Counted from the stretch's first letter, positions 16,247 to 24,626 are shown. The stretch: 44,831 bases of DNA from Evansella tamaricis (GCF_019042215.1 NZ_JAHQCS010000122.1:1-44831), one strand, 5' to 3'. Program-made: numbers and translations. Notes: a model not told the origin generated them from the sequence alone.

Positions 16247-17383
16247 CTAAAGAGAAGCTAAATATTCTTCGTATTCTTCATCTGTTTGAGGAACAGTAAT
16301 TTCACCATTTAAGATTTTTTGCTTCCATTCTTCTACAGCATCTAAACTTTCTTGAGTGACATTATCTGTCGTTGGAGCAATTCCAACACCCTCATCATCA
16401 AGGCCAAACTCTAAAATTTCTCCGCCAGGGAAGTTGCCGTTCATTGTCATTTCTGATACTTGATAAACAGCTTGGTCAACTCGCTTGATCATGGATGACA
16501 AGGTTACGTTTCCTCCATCCCATGCTCCTTCTTCCGCTTGGTCTTTATCCACACCAATTACCCATACATTTTCGCCATTTCTTGCTCTGTTAATCGCTTC
16601 TGTAAACAATCCATTCCCAGTACCACCAGCAGCATGATAAATAACATCCGCACCGTTGGAATATAATGTGTTTGCAATACTTTGACCTCTTGATGCGTCG
16701 TTAAAATCTTGTGCATATTGTACGGAAATCTGTGCATCTGGGTTAACGGCTTTTACACCAGCTTTAAATCCATTTTCAAACTTTTTAATAAGGAATCCTT
16801 CAACACCGCCAATAAATCCAACATGGTTCGTTTCAGTTTGCAATCCTGCAATGACACCAACAAGAAAAGACCCTTGATGCTCCGCAAAAGTAATATTAGC
16901 AATGTTTGGAACTGTATTTCCGTCTTCATCTTCAATAACAACGTCTACAATAGCAAATTGCTTATCTTGATGTTGGTCTGCAACAGAGTAGATATCATCC
17001 GCCATTAAAAATCCGATTGCAAAAGATAGAGACGTATTATCCCGCGCAAGACGGTTTAAGTTTGGAGCATAATCAGAAGCGTCGCTGGATTGGATATAAT
17101 CCACTTCTACCCCATGGTCTTGTCCGAATTGCTGAAGACCTTCCCAAGCAGATTCGTTGAACGACTTGTCGTCAACTCCGCCCACATCAGTAACCATTTT
17201 CACATTAAAGTCCCCGGCATCTGCTTCGCCGTCAGTATCATCACCAGTCTCTTCATCAGTAGTGTCTTGTGTATCTGCTGGTGTTCCAGCTTGACCTTCT
17301 TCCTCATCAGCTTGTCCGCATGCTGCTAATAAAGTACCAAAGGCCAAAATCACAAAAAGAAATACGAGTAAGATTTTCTTCAT
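16247..17383 (-). CDS. nupN: Nucleoside-binding BMP-family lipoprotein NupN
   Basis: A 378-aa substrate-binding lipoprotein. The signal peptide MKKILLVFLFVILAFGTLLAAC gives lipobox LAAC with the lipidated Cys22. An acidic, Thr/Asp/Glu-rich linker (about 25-55) follows, then the Bmp/Med-type periplasmic-binding fold with VTDVGGVDDKSFNESAWEG, GFIGGVEGFLIKKFENGF and VIYHAAGGTGNG, which hold the nucleoside ligand in this family. It would capture guanosine outside the membrane for NupOPQ. The ATG is preceded by AGGGGGA. It is the first gene of nupNOPQ. The strongly acidic linker would suit a saline or alkaline habitat, but that is only a hint. Confidence 0.93.
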   Translation of the reverse strand: MKKILLVFLFVILAFGTLLAACGQADEEEGQAGTPADTQDTTDEETGDDTDGEADAGDFNVKMVTDVGGVDDKSFNESAWEGLQQFGQDHGVEVDYIQSSDASDYAPNLNRLARDNTSLSFAIGFLMADDIYSVADQHQDKQFAIVDVVIEDEDGNTVPNIANITFAEHQGSFLVGVIAGLQTETNHVGFIGGVEGFLIKKFENGFKAGVKAVNPDAQISVQYAQDFNDASRGQSIANTLYSNGADVIYHAAGGTGNGLFTEAINRARNGENVWVIGVDKDQAEEGAWDGGNVTLSSMIKRVDQAVYQVSEMTMNGNFPGGEILEFGLDDEGVGIAPTTDNVTQESLDAVEEWKQKILNGEITVPQTDEEYEEYLASL

Positions 17384-17414
17384 TTTCAGATCCCCCTTAA
17401 TTATTCTTTTTCTC

Positions 17415-17450
17415 TTGTACAGACGCTAGTCCATTAGCCGTACAATTATA
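17415..17450 (-). promoter_or_regulatory. nupN -10 box and overlapping palindrome
   Basis: On the minus strand TATAAT (17450-17445) abuts a dyad: TTGTAC and GTACAA as outer arms (17415-17420 / 17440-17445) and GCTA and TAGC as inner arms. Transcription would start inside the dyad, so it looks more like a repressor operator than an RNA hairpin. No clear -35 or purine riboswitch is visible. Confidence 0.4.
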
Positions 17451-17692
17451 ACAGTTGTGCCATTATTATGGCTTCATGTTATAAAAATTATCAGATCTTC
17501 TTAAAATGATGTTCCTATTTGGCAGGTTTTCTTCTATTAATATTTTCTTTCATAAATCTACCACCATAGGAATTCATTTCTTGAATCGCCTATAATATAT
17601 CATTTATTTGAACTCATATAAATATTTTTTTTGCAGAATGGAGCAACATTTTTCGACATTCCTCCTTTTTATTACCTTTGAACGATTCAAAA

Positions 17693-18010
17693 TAAGAAAA
17701 GCGCAAGCGCCTATGAACACGAGCGTAGGGCAGTGGAGGAATGACAACTAGAAGTCCGCTTCTTGACTTCGGTTGTCACTTCCGAAGTGCCCCGTAGCGA
17801 TTAAGAAGCAACTGAAAAAGTTTAAAACCACTTTTTCAGTTGCTTTTATTTGTATGGCAATGGCTGCGCTCGTCGCTCGCATGATAGGAGAAAACCCCTC
17901 CTATCATGCTTTTTAAAGATTGCGACGCCTACGCTCATTGCTTAGGGACTGTAAAAGTGGAAAAGCACCACTTTTTCAGTTCCCTTGCGAGTAGGCGCTG
18001 GAGCTAGACA
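17693..18010 (+). repeat. Repeat A, copy 2, split by a BC element
   Basis: The left part runs from TAAGAAAAGCGCAAGCGCCTAT to CCCGTAGCGA (17800). The right part, GCGAGTAGGCGCTGGAGCTAGACAA, resumes at 17987. The usual tail GGCCGAAGGTGCAAAAACTTATACTTTT follows to about 18040. Between the parts is the BC element. Confidence 0.88.
17801..17986 (+). repeat. BC hairpin element nested in repeat A
   Basis: It contains three hairpins in order: CAACTGAAAAAGT...ACTTTTTCAGTTG, then GCATGATAGGAG...CTCCTATCATGC, and finally GGGACTGTAAAAGTGG...CCACTTTTTCAGTTCCC. GCGA occurs immediately before the element and again where repeat A resumes, which looks like a 4-bp target duplication. There is no coding capacity. 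Confidence 0.72.
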
Positions 18011-18219
18011 ATGGCCGAAGGTGCAAAAACTTATACTTTTCTTTGAACTTGAGGAGCAATCGAATTTTGCCCCTTTTAATCGCAGCTTAATAACTTTCAA
18101 AATCTGACAATAAATCGACAATATTAAAATCCAATGACAAAATGTAAAAGAAACCCATTGTCTTTCTGAACCATGGTAGAATAAGGTCAGATGAATGGTA
18201 TTTCATTAGGGGGGTAGCT

Positions 18220-18612
18220 ATGGTAGAATTGTCAATTCTAGTTTGCGACGACTCTGAAACGGTTCGAAAACAGATGATTGAGGCACTTCACCATATAGGA
18301 ATTAAAACTGTCCTGGAAGCATGTGACGGGTTTGAAGCAGTGGAAATGTGTCATGTTAATCAGCCAAATATCATTTTTATGGACATTATCATGCCAAATA
18401 AAGATGGGATATCAGCCTTGAAAGAGATCCATCAGATTTATCCCGACATTAAAGTCGTCATGGCCTCCTCAACAAGTGGACAAGCACATTTAAAAAAATC
18501 TGTTCATTTAGGTGCATTTGGTTTTATCCGAAAACCAATTGATGAGACTACTTTAAGGAATATTATTGACAAGTACTATAATGAATTAACAGATTCCACA
18601 TCAAATGTATAG
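18220..18612 (+). CDS. Receiver-only response regulator (CheY-like)
   Basis: A 130-aa single-domain receiver. The acidic pair D10/D11, the phosphoacceptor D55 (IIFMDIIMPNKDG), S83/S84 (MASSTS) and K105 (FIRKP) are all present, so phosphorylation should work. There is no output domain, as in CheY or Spo0F. The ATG follows a strong AGGGGGG site. It is monocistronic with its own terminator. No kinase gene is adjacent. The nearest orphan kinase is at 20294-22123 and the CheX-type phosphatase is at 11186. Sequence alone does not decide whether it controls motility or another partner. Confidence 0.9.
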   Translation: MVELSILVCDDSETVRKQMIEALHHIGIKTVLEACDGFEAVEMCHVNQPNIIFMDIIMPNKDGISALKEIHQIYPDIKVVMASSTSGQAHLKKSVHLGAFGFIRKPIDETTLRNIIDKYYNELTDSTSNV

Positions 18613-18614
18613 TT

Positions 18615-18650
18615 AACTCTGTTTCCAGTAAGGAAGCAGAGTTTTTTATT
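18615..18650 (+). terminator. Terminator of the receiver gene
   Basis: AACTCTGTTTCC and GGAAGCAGAGTT form a 12-bp stem (one G-T pair) with a short loop, followed by TTTTTATT. Confidence 0.9.
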
Positions 18651-18723
18651 GTCAAAAATAATGAATATTCGTTGAAATAGGGAAATATAATCTGAGTGGA
18701 GTTTCACTTAGAGGAGGATAAAC

Positions 18724-18975
18724 ATGTCAAACAAGAAAACTTTCTTTTTACACTGGCATCAATTCTGGTATGACTGGCATCAAACGAAAGCCTATTATTA
18801 CGGTAGTAAAAGACACGAAAGAGCCATGATAAAACACGATAAAAAATGGAAAAGCTGGCAAAAAGACCTCACCTCTCCTATGTTAATAGAGGAAAAGGAG
18901 GAAAAGGAGGAAACGGATCAAAAGAGGTCATTCAGAAAAAGCTTCTCCCTTGATCTTTTACCGAGAAAAGAATAA
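18724..18975 (+). CDS. Small basic, aromatic-rich protein of unknown function
   Basis: An 83-aa soluble protein. The first 50 residues are rich in Trp, Tyr, His and Lys (HWHQFWYDWHQTKAYYYG). A Lys/Glu stretch follows (IEEKEEKEETDQKR) and then a basic tail. GGAGG stands 7 bases before the ATG, which supports translation. There is no signal peptide or membrane helix. I do not recognise the family. It ends 32 bases from the convergent eutH stop, and no terminator is obvious between them. Confidence 0.68.
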   Translation: MSNKKTFFLHWHQFWYDWHQTKAYYYGSKRHERAMIKHDKKWKSWQKDLTSPMLIEEKEEKEETDQKRSFRKSFSLDLLPRKE

Positions 18976-19007
18976 CATGTTACACCAAGTTCAACACCAT
19001 CTTTATA

Positions 19008-20087
19008 TTAAATATTGGGATCATTTGATAAAAAGAAAGCAATTCCTACAGATAGACATCCTGCCGACAATTTAGCAACCATCATTGGGATTATCATATT
19101 TGACTCAACAGATGCTGTAAATCCGAGATGACCACCTAATACAAAAGCACCACTGACAGCAAATGCAACATTCATCAATTTGCCCTTCTCATCCATCTCA
19201 TGCATATGCTTAAACATTGGAATACTGTGGGCTAAACTTGAAATGAGCCCAATAAATGTCATTTCCGTCGTCTTTACTTTCTGTGCTATAGGTGGAAGTA
19301 TTGGAGTCAATACGTTTTTTAGGAAATGCACTAATGGAAACGCCCCGGCAAGGGTGATGGCAATAATTCCAACAATATACACTCCTTCCGATAATGGTAC
19401 CATTCCATCGATAACAGTAACACCTGTCAAAGCTTCTACGATGCTAAAAACAAGTCCTATCGTGATAACAACAGTAACGAGTTTTCCAAATAAAAAAAAG
19501 CCTTTAATCATTACGTTTTGTTTCCAAAGCAATCCTATGATAATAAAGCAAGAAAATAAAATAACAGGCAATAGTTGCTTCCATAAAAAAATAACTGACA
19601 TTCCACCAACTAAACCTCCAATTAAACCTCCAACTGGTATTGGTATTAAACCAATCAGAATACCCTTTGCAAAGATGGAGCGGTCATGCTTTTTAATGAT
19701 TCCTAGGGCAACTGGTATTGTAAAAACGAATGTGGGCCCAAGTAAGGTAGCCATAATTATTCCAGAAAATAGCCCTGCCATCTCCGATTCAGCCAATGCC
19801 ATCGCCAATGGATACCCACCCATATCTATCGCTAGAATCATTCCAGGAAACATGGCCGGATCAGATCCCAACACTGTAAAAACTGGTGTAACAACAGGTC
19901 GAAGAACCTCTGCTAAAATGGGAGAGATGGAAATAATTCCAACCATCGCAAGGGCTATGGGACCCATCGCAAGGAAACCTTCTTCAAATGCTTTACCATA
20001 CCCCCATCTATTTCCGAAGATTCGATCTAATCCCCCAATACATATAAATAATACTAGTATCCAAATTATCATATCATTTAACCACAT
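19008..20087 (-). CDS. eutH: EutH-type ethanolamine transporter
   Basis: A 359-aa polytopic membrane protein with about ten helices, matching the EutH family in length and landmarks: NDMIIWILVLFICIGGLDRIFGNRWGYGKAFEEGF at the start, FPGMILAIDMGGYPLA, LGPTFVFTIPVALGII, IGLIPIPVGGLIGG and SSLAHSIPMFKHM followed by FVLGGHLGFTAS near the end. EutH helps ethanolamine enter the cell, mainly when external ethanolamine is scarce. No ammonia-lyase (eutBC), microcompartment or regulator genes lie beside it, so it acts alone here or serves enzymes encoded elsewhere. The ATG at 20087 is preceded by AGGTG at a slightly long distance. Confidence 0.9.
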   Translation of the reverse strand: MWLNDMIIWILVLFICIGGLDRIFGNRWGYGKAFEEGFLAMGPIALAMVGIISISPILAEVLRPVVTPVFTVLGSDPAMFPGMILAIDMGGYPLAMALAESEMAGLFSGIIMATLLGPTFVFTIPVALGIIKKHDRSIFAKGILIGLIPIPVGGLIGGLVGGMSVIFLWKQLLPVILFSCFIIIGLLWKQNVMIKGFFLFGKLVTVVITIGLVFSIVEALTGVTVIDGMVPLSEGVYIVGIIAITLAGAFPLVHFLKNVLTPILPPIAQKVKTTEMTFIGLISSLAHSIPMFKHMHEMDEKGKLMNVAFAVSGAFVLGGHLGFTASVESNMIIPMMVAKLSAGCLSVGIAFFLSNDPNI

Positions 20088-20240
20088 CTATCCGTTTCAC
20101 CTGACCCTTTATTGGCTTTGTCTCAGATGGCTGAGGTATTGCCTACCAAGGAATATCCTGAAGTTGACATCAACACCGAAGAAAACAGCCCAATTTTTTG
20201 AATATCTCTATATTCCACTATTACCTATTAAAAAAACAAC

Positions 20241-20282
20241 AAAAAAGCCTCAAAAGTGCAATGAGTAGACTTTGAGACTTTT
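20241..20282 (-). terminator. Terminator of the PAS kinase gene
   Basis: AAAAGTCTCAAAGT and ACTTTTGAGGCTTTT (minus strand) form a stem with a small bulge, followed by TTTTTTGTTG. It starts about 12 bases behind the kinase stop. Confidence 0.8.
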
Positions 20283-20293
20283 ACTCACTTACT

Positions 20294-22123
20294 CTATTGT
20301 ACTAGTGGTAGATGGACCGTGAAGGTAGTACCAACACCTTCTTCACTATCCACATGCACTTTCCCTCCATGATCTTCGATGATTTGATAGGAAACCATAA
20401 GTCCCAATCCGGTACCTTTATCTTTTGTCGTAAAGAAGGGTTCCCCAATCCGCTTTAATTTCCCTTTCGGAATTCCACAACCATTGTCCTTTACAATCAC
20501 AACTGCGTTACCATCTCTCTTTGTTATAGAGACGGTTATTTTACCACCATTCGGTGTCGCCTCAATGGCATTTTTAATTAGATTCACAAAAACCTGCTTG
20601 ATTTGATGTTCTGCACATTCAATCTCCGCATCATTAATTTGAAATTCTTTACGTATTTTAATATTTTTAATAATTGCTTGTGTATTGAGTAATGTAACGG
20701 TATGGTCTAGTAATTGAACTAGAGAAGTTACCTCTTTTTCCATCGTTTGCGGTTTAGATAAAATCAACAATTCATTTAATATTTGCTCAATTCTGTTAAA
20801 TTCAGAATTCATTATTTCAAAATACTCATCTTTTCCACCTTTATTAAATTGAATAAGTTGAAGAAACCCTTTTAAAGATGTCAGGGGGTTTCTTATTTCA
20901 TGAGCAATTCCCGCTGCTAGTTGGCCCACAGCAGAAAGTTTTTCCGAATGGTAAATTAACTCCTCTGAATTCTTTTTTTCGGTTATATCCCGAAAAGTTA
21001 GAACACATCCAACCACATTTTCCCCTGATATCATCGGAGTAAGTGTGAACTCTGATATAAATGGAGTACCATCTTTTTTGAAAAAAGTCACTCCCGATTG
21101 ATTGATAAAAACATCATCTATGTTATGTAACTCCAGATCATCCACAATGAAGTTCTCAATAGATGGCTGGACATATTTCATTAAGTTTTTGATAGATTTT
21201 ACGGTAAGTTCTTCTCTTCTATAACCAGTTATCCGTTCAGCGGCTTCATTCCACATGATTACGTCTAAATTCTTATCTAAACCTAGAATACCATCTTCCA
21301 CAGCTTCCATGATAGATTGGTTCATTTCATATAATCTTCGAATTTCATCAACATTCAAATAGTATTTCGTAATATTTTTTATAATAACATAAGCACCAAG
21401 TATATCTGTATTTATAATAATTGGCATTACACTTAGCATGACAACAAAGGGCTTACCTATTTCATTTGATAAATTAACCTCCACTGTCTGTGGAGATCCC
21501 TTTTTTACATTCTCAAATAACTCTATTCCAAATTGTTTCTTCTTATTTGGTAAAAAAGTTGAAAAGTGATTACCAATCAATTTTTCCTCATTTATATTAA
21601 ATAAATCACTAAAAGCTTTATTAACAGTAAGAAATTTCCCATTTAAATCAAAGGAACAAACCGCATCGGGATAATCTTTAAACATATTCCGGTAAACTTC
21701 CTCAGAGACTGCAGTTTCAATATTCTTTTCAGGTTTTTCATTACATATAAATGTTAATCCCCCACAGGAAGGGAAAGCCCTGACATTTAACCACTTCTTC
21801 GTCCAGCTGTCATATTCTATAAATTCCACGTGTGTATCCTCAAGAATGGATTTTTGGTAAGCCTCATAAAACGCAGTGCGAATGGAGGCGGAAAATTTGT
21901 CCCATAGAAAGGACTCTAGTAAATCATCTTTAGTACACGTTAATGTTTTCATGGCAGCTTCATTACAATATTTAATATTCCAAGACTTGTCTACGATGAA
22001 AACGGCTTCTTGAAGGTAGTCTAATGTTGCGGAGATCAAATCAACATGATTAAAATGATCCTTTTTATTTCCTGCCATATTGTTAAGGTCTGTTTTCCAT
22101 GTCGTATCTGTCTCATTCGTCAA
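20294..22123 (-). CDS. Orphan sensor histidine kinase with three PAS domains
   Basis: A 609-aa cytoplasmic kinase without membrane helices. PAS domains lie at about 30-128, 140-252 and 265-382, the last with a PAC-type DITEKKNSEE. The dimerisation domain carries H408 in GIAHEIRNPLTSLKG. The ATPase domain follows with NLIKNAIEAT (N box), DNGCGIP (G1) and GTGLGLM (G2). It begins with TTG at 22123, 8 bases from GAGGTG. No response regulator is adjacent. In spore formers, soluble PAS kinases of this build (KinA, KinE) often feed the Spo0F/Spo0A phosphorelay. That role is plausible but unproven here. Confidence 0.92.
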   Translation of the reverse strand: MTNETDTTWKTDLNNMAGNKKDHFNHVDLISATLDYLQEAVFIVDKSWNIKYCNEAAMKTLTCTKDDLLESFLWDKFSASIRTAFYEAYQKSILEDTHVEFIEYDSWTKKWLNVRAFPSCGGLTFICNEKPEKNIETAVSEEVYRNMFKDYPDAVCSFDLNGKFLTVNKAFSDLFNINEEKLIGNHFSTFLPNKKKQFGIELFENVKKGSPQTVEVNLSNEIGKPFVVMLSVMPIIINTDILGAYVIIKNITKYYLNVDEIRRLYEMNQSIMEAVEDGILGLDKNLDVIMWNEAAERITGYRREELTVKSIKNLMKYVQPSIENFIVDDLELHNIDDVFINQSGVTFFKKDGTPFISEFTLTPMISGENVVGCVLTFRDITEKKNSEELIYHSEKLSAVGQLAAGIAHEIRNPLTSLKGFLQLIQFNKGGKDEYFEIMNSEFNRIEQILNELLILSKPQTMEKEVTSLVQLLDHTVTLLNTQAIIKNIKIRKEFQINDAEIECAEHQIKQVFVNLIKNAIEATPNGGKITVSITKRDGNAVVIVKDNGCGIPKGKLKRIGEPFFTTKDKGTGLGLMVSYQIIEDHGGKVHVDSEEGVGTTFTVHLPLVQ

Positions 22124-22248
22124 TGTTTATACACCTCGTCCTTTTCCATTTAAACCCACTACTTTCTATATTAACAAAATTCACATAATAAATCTTGACT
22201 TATATGGCATTTGCAGTCACTAATTATCGATGTTTTTCTAGGAAATCC

Positions 22249-22280
22249 GAAGAAAAACACCGATCATTTTATCAATCGGT
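22249..22280 (-). terminator. Terminator of the manganese catalase gene
   Basis: On the minus strand ACACCGAT and ATCGGTGT form an 8-bp stem with a 10-nt loop, followed by TTTTTCTTC. Confidence 0.85.
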
Positions 22281-22301
22281 GTCATTCTATGTCTCTATTT
22301 G

Positions 22302-23198
22302 TTATAACCCTGCTGATCGTTGTAATCGTTTAGCAATCTCTTTAAAGTCTTCATGTGATACCCCTGGTGCAAATTCTTCAGGTATTTCCTCTAAATCTGG
22401 AATCGGGCCCCCTTGTGGAGTTCCTTGAATAACTTCTAATTTCCCCCCTTCTGTTGGATGTTCCCCTTTCCAAATTTTATTTACATCCTGGTAATCCCTT
22501 GCACTGAAAGTATATAACTTTCGATGTGATCCTTCCGCTTCAAATTTTCTGGCTGTTTCAAATCTCTTATTATCTAAATCTGGAATTGGCAACATTTTCG
22601 TAACATCTGCACCCGTCAACACTTCAAGCGCCTTTGCGTATGCCACCACATGAACACCTCCACGGACAAGGAGGTACCCGATCATTTCCCTTGCAACAGG
22701 GTTATTTGTCATTTCGTAAACACGCATTTTATGTGTTCTGGCTCCACACTCTAGGAAAAAATTATGCAATAAGTCTAAAACTAAATTACCACTCGTAAAC
22801 ACATTGTCCCCAGTCCAGGGATTTCCCATCGAATCTGCAGGAATTGCGGTTTGGGCTGATGCAATAAAATGGTGCGTATTCCGTTTGTCTTTGGCATTTT
22901 CCATAGGGGTATCGTTAGGGTCACCTGGATAAGTAGTTCCTTCAATCATCAAATTTATCGTATTTGATACCAGTTCCACATGGCCAAATTCTTCTGCAGT
23001 AATACTGGCAATTAAATCATAAAATGGTTTGAATTTTTTCTTATTGCGAAAATTAAATGATTGAAACATATAGTTGTTCAGTGTGGACATTTCACCATAT
23101 TTGCCGCCTAATAATTCTTGGACAGCTGCTGCTGCATTAGCATCTGGACTTTTCGGTTTCGGCAATTCTATTTGCAGTCGATCAATCCTTGTAAACAA
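22302..23198 (-). CDS. Manganese (non-heme) catalase
   Basis: A 298-aa protein of the dimanganese catalase family (B. subtilis YdbD/YjqC type), which breaks hydrogen peroxide into water and oxygen. The expected four-helix ligand set is visible: E36 (YGEMSTLNNYMFQ), E70 and H73 (EEFGHVE), a later Glu in FLECGARTHKMRVYEM and a His in RGGVHVVAY. The tail (PTEGGKLEVIQGTPQGGPIPD) is typical of the Bacillus members. The start is a TTG at 23198, 7 bases from GGAGGG. Nearby ATGs are out of frame. It is monocistronic with a clear terminator. Such proteins are often found in spores or under general stress. Confidence 0.94.
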   Translation of the reverse strand: MFTRIDRLQIELPKPKSPDANAAAAVQELLGGKYGEMSTLNNYMFQSFNFRNKKKFKPFYDLIASITAEEFGHVELVSNTINLMIEGTTYPGDPNDTPMENAKDKRNTHHFIASAQTAIPADSMGNPWTGDNVFTSGNLVLDLLHNFFLECGARTHKMRVYEMTNNPVAREMIGYLLVRGGVHVVAYAKALEVLTGADVTKMLPIPDLDNKRFETARKFEAEGSHRKLYTFSARDYQDVNKIWKGEHPTEGGKLEVIQGTPQGGPIPDLEEIPEEFAPGVSHEDFKEIAKRLQRSAGL

Positions 23199-23304
23199 TC
23201 ATCATCCCTCCGTTTCCATCAAGCATATTGCATTCCTTTTCATCTTATGAACGGGAGAGATTGTCTAATAACTACGGATCTATTACAAATAAGAATTCAG
23301 TTTA

Positions 23305-24150
23305 TTAAATTCGCTTTAAGGAAATGTATGTGGCAGCTGAAAGAATAATAATCATTCCTATCCACTCTCGCATATCAGGAATTTCCTGTAATAAAACTGC
23401 TGCTGCTAAGATTCCATAAACCGGTTCAAGGGTGGCGATGATACTTGCCGTACGAACATTTACTTTGGATAAGCCTTGAATAAAAGTAACGTGTGCAATC
23501 CCTGTAAAAACAATTCCAAGGGTAATTAACAAAGATACATCGGTCACAGTGATTTTAACCGGTTCAAAAAACAGGACGAGTGGTATTAACCAGATGAATG
23601 CAAAACTGTTTTGATAAAAGCCAATCATAATGCTTGAAAAATCACGGACGAAAGTACGGTTTAATATAGACAGTACCGCAAAAGTTATCGCTGAGATTAG
23701 CCCCCAAATTGCTCCTTTTGTTACATTATTAGAAAAATCAAATTCAGGAACAATAAATATAACCCCTATTAAGGCACATGCAGCTATGACAAAACTTCTT
23801 TTTTCATAGGACTCTTTAAATACAATCGGTTCTAATAGACTCGCAAACACTGGAAAAGTGGCAAAAGTGACTAAACCAACTGCAACAGAAGAGATTTGAA
23901 TAGCGTGAAAGAAACTCCCCCAGTGAAGCGCCAATACTCCCCCAATCACGATGAACGGAAGATAACTTCTTTTGGTTGGTAATATAATTGATTTTTTTAA
24001 CAGTAAGAGGACCATTAGCAGAAAAAGAGCTGCAAAAAACACTCTCCCAAAAACAATAATATGTGCGGAAAGTGGTATCCACTTTGCAAATAGTCCCGAT
24101 AAACCAAATAATAAAACGGCAATATGTATTAATCCAAGTTCCTTCTTCAT
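23305..24150 (-). CDS. EamA/DMT-family transporter
   Basis: A 281-aa protein with ten predicted helices in two EamA repeats. Landmarks are the basic start MKKELGLIH, LLFGLSGLFAKWI, FATFPVFASLLEP (end of repeat one), and ATLEPVYGILAAAVLLQEIPDMREWIGMIIILSA (end of repeat two). It probably exports an amino acid or related metabolite; the substrate is unknown. I start at the ATG at 24150, where the transporter's own N-terminus begins. The Shine-Dalgarno is weak (GTGGGC), and an in-frame extension of 27 residues to 24231 has none, so the start is uncertain. Confidence 0.85.
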   Translation of the reverse strand: MKKELGLIHIAVLLFGLSGLFAKWIPLSAHIIVFGRVFFAALFLLMVLLLLKKSIILPTKRSYLPFIVIGGVLALHWGSFFHAIQISSVAVGLVTFATFPVFASLLEPIVFKESYEKRSFVIAACALIGVIFIVPEFDFSNNVTKGAIWGLISAITFAVLSILNRTFVRDFSSIMIGFYQNSFAFIWLIPLVLFFEPVKITVTDVSLLITLGIVFTGIAHVTFIQGLSKVNVRTASIIATLEPVYGILAAAVLLQEIPDMREWIGMIIILSAATYISLKRI

Positions 24151-24312
24151 GAAAAGCCCACTTTCATCCTCTAAGCAATCGTCAAGGGTATTAATATGAA
24201 TAATTCTACACTTCTTCCATTTATCCTGCATGCATTGTACGTTTGAAAGGAGGATCTGAAGTACCCCGCATCAGTGCTGCCTTTTCCTCTATTTAATCTC
24301 AGAATTAAGATA

Positions 24313-24420
24313 AGGTTGGGACACAACTTATGTGTTTAACTGACATCGATACACAACAATAGCTGAGCAATACTATCATTACAGTCGAATTTCTCATTGT
24401 AAACACTTTTGTCCCAACCA
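24313..24420. repeat. Inverted repeat E (GGTTGGGACA ends)
   Basis: GGTTGGGACA at the left pairs with TGTCCCAACC at the right, and inside them GTGTTTA pairs with TAAACAC. A ~60-nt interior separates the arms. On the plus strand it is followed by TCTTTTTT, so it could end rightward transcripts, although no rightward gene precedes it. I see no coding potential. Confidence 0.65.
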
Positions 24421-24424
24421 GATC

Positions 24425-24626
24425 TTTTTTGAAAGGCTATGTTAAAGGCTAATGTTGATTAAATAGGATGATTTTTAGCGAAATTTACGACACTCCTGCG
24501 GGAAAAGCGAGTTCAGGGGAGACCCCGCAAGGTGTGAAACACCGAGGAGGCTCCCGAACCGCCCGCGGAAAGGGAGTGAATTTCGCAAAAATCAACATTG
24601 AACGATAACAGAGCCTTTTGAAAAAA
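24425..24626. repeat. Long inverted repeat D with GC-rich core
   Basis: The arms of about 65 bases run TTTTTTGAAAGGCT, TAATGTTGATT and TAGCGAAATT on the left. AATTTCGCAAAAATC, AATCAACATT and AGCCTTTTGAAAAAA complement them on the right. The core holds CGACACTCCTGCGGG, GACCCCGCAAGG, CGAGGAGGCTCCCG and CCGCCCGCGGAAAG, a pattern I recognise as a common Bacillus intergenic repeat. It lies 37 bases behind the atoE-like stop and could serve as its 3' structure. Confidence 0.75.

Noticed and set aside
17384-17460. Purine riboswitch upstream of nupN
   Set aside because: The conserved junction bases of the purine aptamer are not visible, and the dyad overlaps the promoter rather than lying in the transcript.
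19180-20268. 362-aa plus-strand open frame
   Set aside because: It lies antisense to eutH. Its composition (Pro, Ile, Asn-rich without pattern) and lack of a ribosome site mark it as a shadow of the real membrane protein gene.
24313-24420. Terminator for a rightward gene
   Set aside because: It has hairpin arms and a T-run on the plus strand, but no rightward gene lies before it and the 60-nt loop is too large for a typical terminator.
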